Below, piece by piece: positions 5,795-8,628 of a stretch of 8,628 bases of DNA. The stretch is from Deltaproteobacteria bacterium (lineage in GTDB: Bacteria > Myxococcota_A > UBA9160 > SMWR01): NCBI GenBank assembly GCA_029261905.1, contig JAJDAM010000234.1, positions 1 to 8,628 of the forward strand, written 5' to 3'. The notes below the pieces were generated by a model. It ran no database searches. It was not told the origin of the DNA and saw nothing but the letters and a program-made list of their open reading frames with translations. Both the position numbers and the translations under genes were made by a program. The first letter of the stretch is position 1, and each line of letters starts with the position of its first letter.

Positions 5795-5834
5795 TGCGTA
5801 TTTCACAGCTGTATTGATGGCCGTGACGGGAGAG

Positions 5835-6581
5835 CTACTGCGCGCGAATCCACCAGGCCATTCCCGGGGGCTCCGCGAGTTCGCGGACTTCGTTCGAACC
5901 GGGAAGCCAACGGTGTTGTTTCGCGATCTCTACGGCAGCGTCGAGCGACTCAGCTTCGATGATGTAGAACCCACCTGCTGCCTCCGGCCCTTGCGTGAAC
6001 GGTCCATCGAGCGTCGTGATCTCGCCGGCCGCGTTGCGGTGGATCGTCTTGGCTTGCGCGGCGTCCGAGAAGAACACCAGTGACGAATGGCGGTGCGCCT
6101 GCACCTCACGCTGCCAGGCGGCGTGCCCTTCGATCATCTTCGGGATGTCGTCTTTCGAGAGGCTCTCCCAGGCGCCCTCCACGTGGGTGAACGTCACGAC
6201 GAACTGCTTCATCGCGGGTTCGGCTGAAGCTTCTGCCGGTGCCGGCTGCGCGAACGTGATCCGGTTGCGAGTGGGATCGAGCACGCTGAACTGCCGCATC
6301 CCCCAGGGCTGGGTGGCCAGCGGTTCGTCGGGGTGAATCACCTGCTGCTGCTGCATCTGCTCGTAGAGCTCGTCGATACCGCGAACCGCGACTCGGCACG
6401 TCACCGGCGGCGCCTGTTCGACGGACAGGTGGATCTCGATTCCCTCGCGTACGACCCCCGCATAGGGGCCGAACTCGAATGCAACGGTGAAGCCGAGTCG
6501 GTCTCGATAGAACGCGAGAGACTTGGCGAGATCCTCTACCGGGAGAACGGGGATTGCGGTAACGAGGTGGCTGCTGCTCAC
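5835..6581 (-). CDS. Fusion of VOC (bleomycin-resistance type) and YCII/DGPF domains
   Basis: A 248-residue cytoplasmic protein made of two ligand-binding domains. Residues 1-112 are a vicinal oxygen chelate domain of the bleomycin-resistance type: AIPVLPVEDL, F24-Y-R-D-R-L-G-F31, EIHL at 49-52, and the closing G94-M-R...D102-P-T-R-N...F110. The glutamate that ends metal-binding VOC enzymes is not at the usual place, so binding without metal is more likely than glyoxalase catalysis. An Ala/Pro/Glu linker (113-123) leads to a YCII-related domain (124-248) with the hallmark D192-G-P-F195, then GGFYIIEAESLDAAVEIAK and a C-terminal V-R-E-L strand. DGPF proteins often accompany ECF sigma factors, but none is seen here. 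The start is GTG, 6 bases after AAGGAG. Drug binding, dioxygenase or stress roles are possible; the function is open. Confidence 0.92.
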   Translation of the reverse strand: MSSSHLVTAIPVLPVEDLAKSLAFYRDRLGFTVAFEFGPYAGVVREGIEIHLSVEQAPPVTCRVAVRGIDELYEQMQQQQVIHPDEPLATQPWGMRQFSVLDPTRNRITFAQPAPAEASAEPAMKQFVVTFTHVEGAWESLSKDDIPKMIEGHAAWQREVQAHRHSSLVFFSDAAQAKTIHRNAAGEITTLDGPFTQGPEAAGGFYIIEAESLDAAVEIAKQHRWLPGSNEVRELAEPPGMAWWIRAQ

Positions 6582-6587
6582 GGGCGA

Positions 6588-6593
6588 CTCCTT
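6588..6593 (-). promoter_or_regulatory. Ribosome binding site that fixes the GTG start of the VOC-YCII gene
   Basis: On the minus strand AAGGAG lies 6 bases before GTG at 6581, a near-ideal match and spacing. Confidence 0.75.
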
Positions 6594-6600
6594 CTGATTG

Positions 6601-6616
6601 CGATCGGTTTCGATCG
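6601..6616. repeat. Paired CGATCG sites upstream of the VOC-YCII gene
   Basis: CGATCG occurs at 6601-6606 and 6611-6616 with GTTT between them. Because each copy is a palindrome, the pair is both a direct and an inverted repeat and could form a 6-bp hairpin. It lies 7 bases upstream of the ribosome binding site, in the 129-bp gap that should hold this gene's promoter. No clear promoter boxes were found. Confidence 0.3.
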
Positions 6617-6710
6617 GGCGACATCCCGCCGGGTTGCCGCCCCTACCCCAAGAGACGAACGGGCCGATCCAAAAGATACGGGCAGCAACTCATTTTCTGG
6701 CTCGGCGGCA

Positions 6711-8628
6711 TCAGGGAATCCGCAGCACGCGGGGCTCTTGGCCCCGCTGGCGACCTGCTTGAAAACACCAACCGACACCCAAGAGCGCTGTCGTCGTTGC
6801 GATCAGCGAGAGCGTCAACCCGACCCGAACACGCCAGGGTCGAAATTCGAAACGGATCGTGTGCGTACCCGCCGGGATCACGACCGCTTTGAACGCGTCG
6901 TGGGCGACATGGATGGGAGTTTCCTCGTCGTCTACGAATGCGCGCCAGCCCGGGTATGCCGTATCCGTAAAGACCAGCGCACGTGGACCTGGTGCGTCGC
7001 GCACGCGCAAAACGGTGCGATCCGGTGTGTCGTCGATCACCTCGATCAGATTCGACTCATCGCCCAGGTCGGATGCGATCGACACCCGACGCAGCGTCGC
7101 CGCATTCTTGGCGTGAATCTCCAAACCGATATCGACCCGCTCGAAATCCGGCAGCGGGAACTCGACCGTCGCGGTCGCCCGGCCCGTCATCGGTGCAGGC
7201 ACGCGCTTGAAATAGATGGACTCCCGGTCGCCGCGCCCTGTGACTCGCAACGTGAAGCTGGGCCGCTCGGTGCTCACGTAGTCGATGAGCAGGGCACCAT
7301 TGCGAGAGGGAAGAGCAACATCAGTGAATCCGAGGCTTCGCTCCCCGTCTCCTGACCAGAGAACGGCCTCGGTTTGCGGTTCGGCGAGCGTCGAAGCCGC
7401 GACGTCACTGATTCGCAGTTCCTGCAGAGAAATCTCGGGCGCACCGTTCAGGAAGACCACCTTCGTGGGTGGGAAGAGTCGGCCCTCCACAGGCAATCCC
7501 CCCGGCACATACGCCGATGCGAGCCAATACGGACGCTTGAGAAGTGCTACGGCAACACGATTTCTTCGCAGGTTGAGCGAGCGAGAGTAGACGTCCTGCT
7601 CGCCAGGGTTCGAGAGCACGCGACTCGTCACATCCAGGATCATCGGCTCGTATCCATTCATCGCTCGGCGAAGCGCCCAGAGATTGTCGTTGTGCGACAG
7701 CGAAACGGTCCGTGCGCGGTTCGACATTCCTTTGGCGGCCCTCGCCAGATCCTCTGACGTAGTCGTCAGCAGAGGCACGGCGTATTGCCGCTCGGCGATC
7801 GCAAAACTACACACCACCGTTTCGATCAACAGCGAAGCGAGTACGAGGTAGCGGTAGTTTCGAAGCTTCGAAAACACCGAAATCGAAATCAGAATTCCGA
7901 GCGGCAGCAGCGCCCATCGCGTATTCCAATCCGCCTTTGCGCCTGCCGGTTCCGGCAGCAACGCGATCAGCGCCAAACCTGTGATGAGAAGAAAGAGCAC
8001 GATGGGCAGCGGCAGGCCTTTCGGGCCGACCCGAGCGAAGATCGCCTCCAGTCCGAAGCCCGCCAACATTCCGAGTGGAACGACCAGCAGTATCGATGCA
8101 TAGCTCGACGAACTCGCCATCATGGGGAGGTTCTCGAGAATGCGCGCGACGGGCATGGGCGCGCCCACGCACAAATCGAACAGCAGATAGAACATCGATC
8201 CGTAGATGATGACGCGATTCCCGACACGGGCGAAAACCACGGCAGCACAGGCGATGACCCAACCGACGTTCAGCGAGAGATACTGAGCGCTCCCCATGGC
8301 ACCGAGCAGACGCGCTGAGTCCATGCTGGGCTCGCTCAGAAAAGACCGGACCAGGAACGCGAGCCTTCCCCAAAACGAGTGGTTGACCATCCCGACCGCG
8401 TGTTCGAATCGCTCGAAATTCGCGGGTGACCGAGCACTCAGACCGAACAGCTCGGTCGCCGGCAGCAGCAGCACGCCGGCCACGAGGACCCCGAGAAATC
8501 CGAACAGTGCCAATCCGGCCACCCGCCCGGCGGCTCGTTCGAGCGTTTCCCGCGCCGGGAGCGTCGACTTCCACGAGGTGCCGCAGAACCGCAGTCCCGC
8601 GTACAGGATGTAGGCGAGCGTCGCGTAG
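6711..8628 (-). CDS. YfhO-family polytopic membrane protein, N-terminus beyond the right edge
   Basis: The frame is open to the window edge, giving 638 C-terminal residues; the GTG at 8522 is internal, since 35 more hydrophobic and basic codons precede it with no stop. About seven membrane segments are visible (roughly 36-57, 117-135, 138-155, 176-198, 205-224, 238-255, 259-277), followed by a long soluble, probably extracytoplasmic region of mostly beta strands (about 280-600) and a last membrane helix near 602-622. The YfhO-type signature near the end reads Y558-P-G-W-R-A-F-V-D-D, then V-I-P-A-G-T-H and R-F-E-F-R-P. YfhO is linked in Firmicutes to sugar modification of lipoteichoic acid, and family members are thought to be GT-C-fold glycosyltransferases using lipid-linked sugars. 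In this organism the acceptor is unknown. The catalytic N-terminal loop lies outside the window. Confidence 0.85.
   Translation of the reverse strand, partial: YATLAYILYAGLRFCGTSWKSTLPARETLERAAGRVAGLALFGFLGVLVAGVLLLPATELFGLSARSPANFERFEHAVGMVNHSFWGRLAFLVRSFLSEPSMDSARLLGAMGSAQYLSLNVGWVIACAAVVFARVGNRVIIYGSMFYLLFDLCVGAPMPVARILENLPMMASSSSYASILLVVPLGMLAGFGLEAIFARVGPKGLPLPIVLFLLITGLALIALLPEPAGAKADWNTRWALLPLGILISISVFSKLRNYRYLVLASLLIETVVCSFAIAERQYAVPLLTTTSEDLARAAKGMSNRARTVSLSHNDNLWALRRAMNGYEPMILDVTSRVLSNPGEQDVYSRSLNLRRNRVAVALLKRPYWLASAYVPGGLPVEGRLFPPTKVVFLNGAPEISLQELRISDVAASTLAEPQTEAVLWSGDGERSLGFTDVALPSRNGALLIDYVSTERPSFTLRVTGRGDRESIYFKRVPAPMTGRATATVEFPLPDFERVDIGLEIHAKNAATLRRVSIASDLGDESNLIEVIDDTPDRTVLRVRDAPGPRALVFTDTAYPGWRAFVDDEETPIHVAHDAFKAVVIPAGTHTIRFEFRPWRVRVGLTLSLIATTTALLGVGWCFQAGRQRGQEPRVLRIP

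Noticed and set aside
6333..7355. Plus-strand open frame of 340 codons
   Set aside because: It spans parts of two real minus-strand genes (VOC-YCII and YfhO) and the gap between them, including the strong ribosome binding site. Its product is Arg/Asp-rich and without domains.
1..8628. CRISPR, tRNA/rRNA, insertion sequence or prophage
   Set aside because: No regularly spaced repeats, cloverleaf-like sequence, transposase/integrase motifs or terminal repeats were noticed. Gene content looks like ordinary chromosomal metabolism.

Overview
The window is high-GC bacterial DNA, by eye a little over 60 % G+C, packed with protein-coding genes. There are eight genes on both strands. No RNA gene, transposase, integrase or CRISPR array is visible. 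A lipoprotein, an exported nuclease and a YfhO-type membrane protein suggest a Gram-negative cell. A P450, an F420-type (Ddn-like) reductase and a zinc alcohol dehydrogenase in a row would fit a metabolically versatile lineage such as the Myxococcota/Binatota group of former Deltaproteobacteria. That placement is an inference from gene content and base composition only.

Left part (1-3635), a probable oxidative/reductive metabolism block. On the minus strand a zinc-dependent MDR dehydrogenase (456-1493, GTG start) is followed after 78 bp by a thioredoxin-like protein with a CPTC motif, cut by the left edge. Divergent from them is a cytochrome P450 (1826-3115, GTG start). The 332 bp between the two start codons hold a 16-bp perfect palindrome, a tandem 8-bp direct repeat one helical turn apart, and a 14-bp palindrome next to the dehydrogenase ribosome binding site. 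This is the best candidate for a shared operator. Convergent to the P450 is a small Ddn/F420-type nitroreductase-family protein (3171-3635, TTG start).

Middle part (3636-5676). A lipoprotein of 311 residues (plus strand) carries a small periplasmic-type domain, an aromatic-rich stretch and a further C-terminal domain. Convergent with it lies a two-gene minus-strand unit. A hypothetical protein (5203-5676) is followed by an exported staphylococcal-nuclease-like enzyme. The nuclease's signal peptide has no ATG, GTG or TTG in front of it unless translation begins deep inside the upstream gene.

Right part (5697-8628). A fusion of a bleomycin-resistance-type VOC domain and a YCII/DGPF domain (5835-6581, GTG start) lies on the minus strand. 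Upstream of it is the C-terminal 638 residues of a YfhO-family polytopic membrane protein, cut by the right edge.

Most starts are non-ATG but have good Shine-Dalgarno sequences. The most noteworthy features are the divergent dehydrogenase/P450 control region, the nuclease start problem, the VOC-YCII fusion and the composite lipoprotein. I see no defence, secretion or mobile system here.
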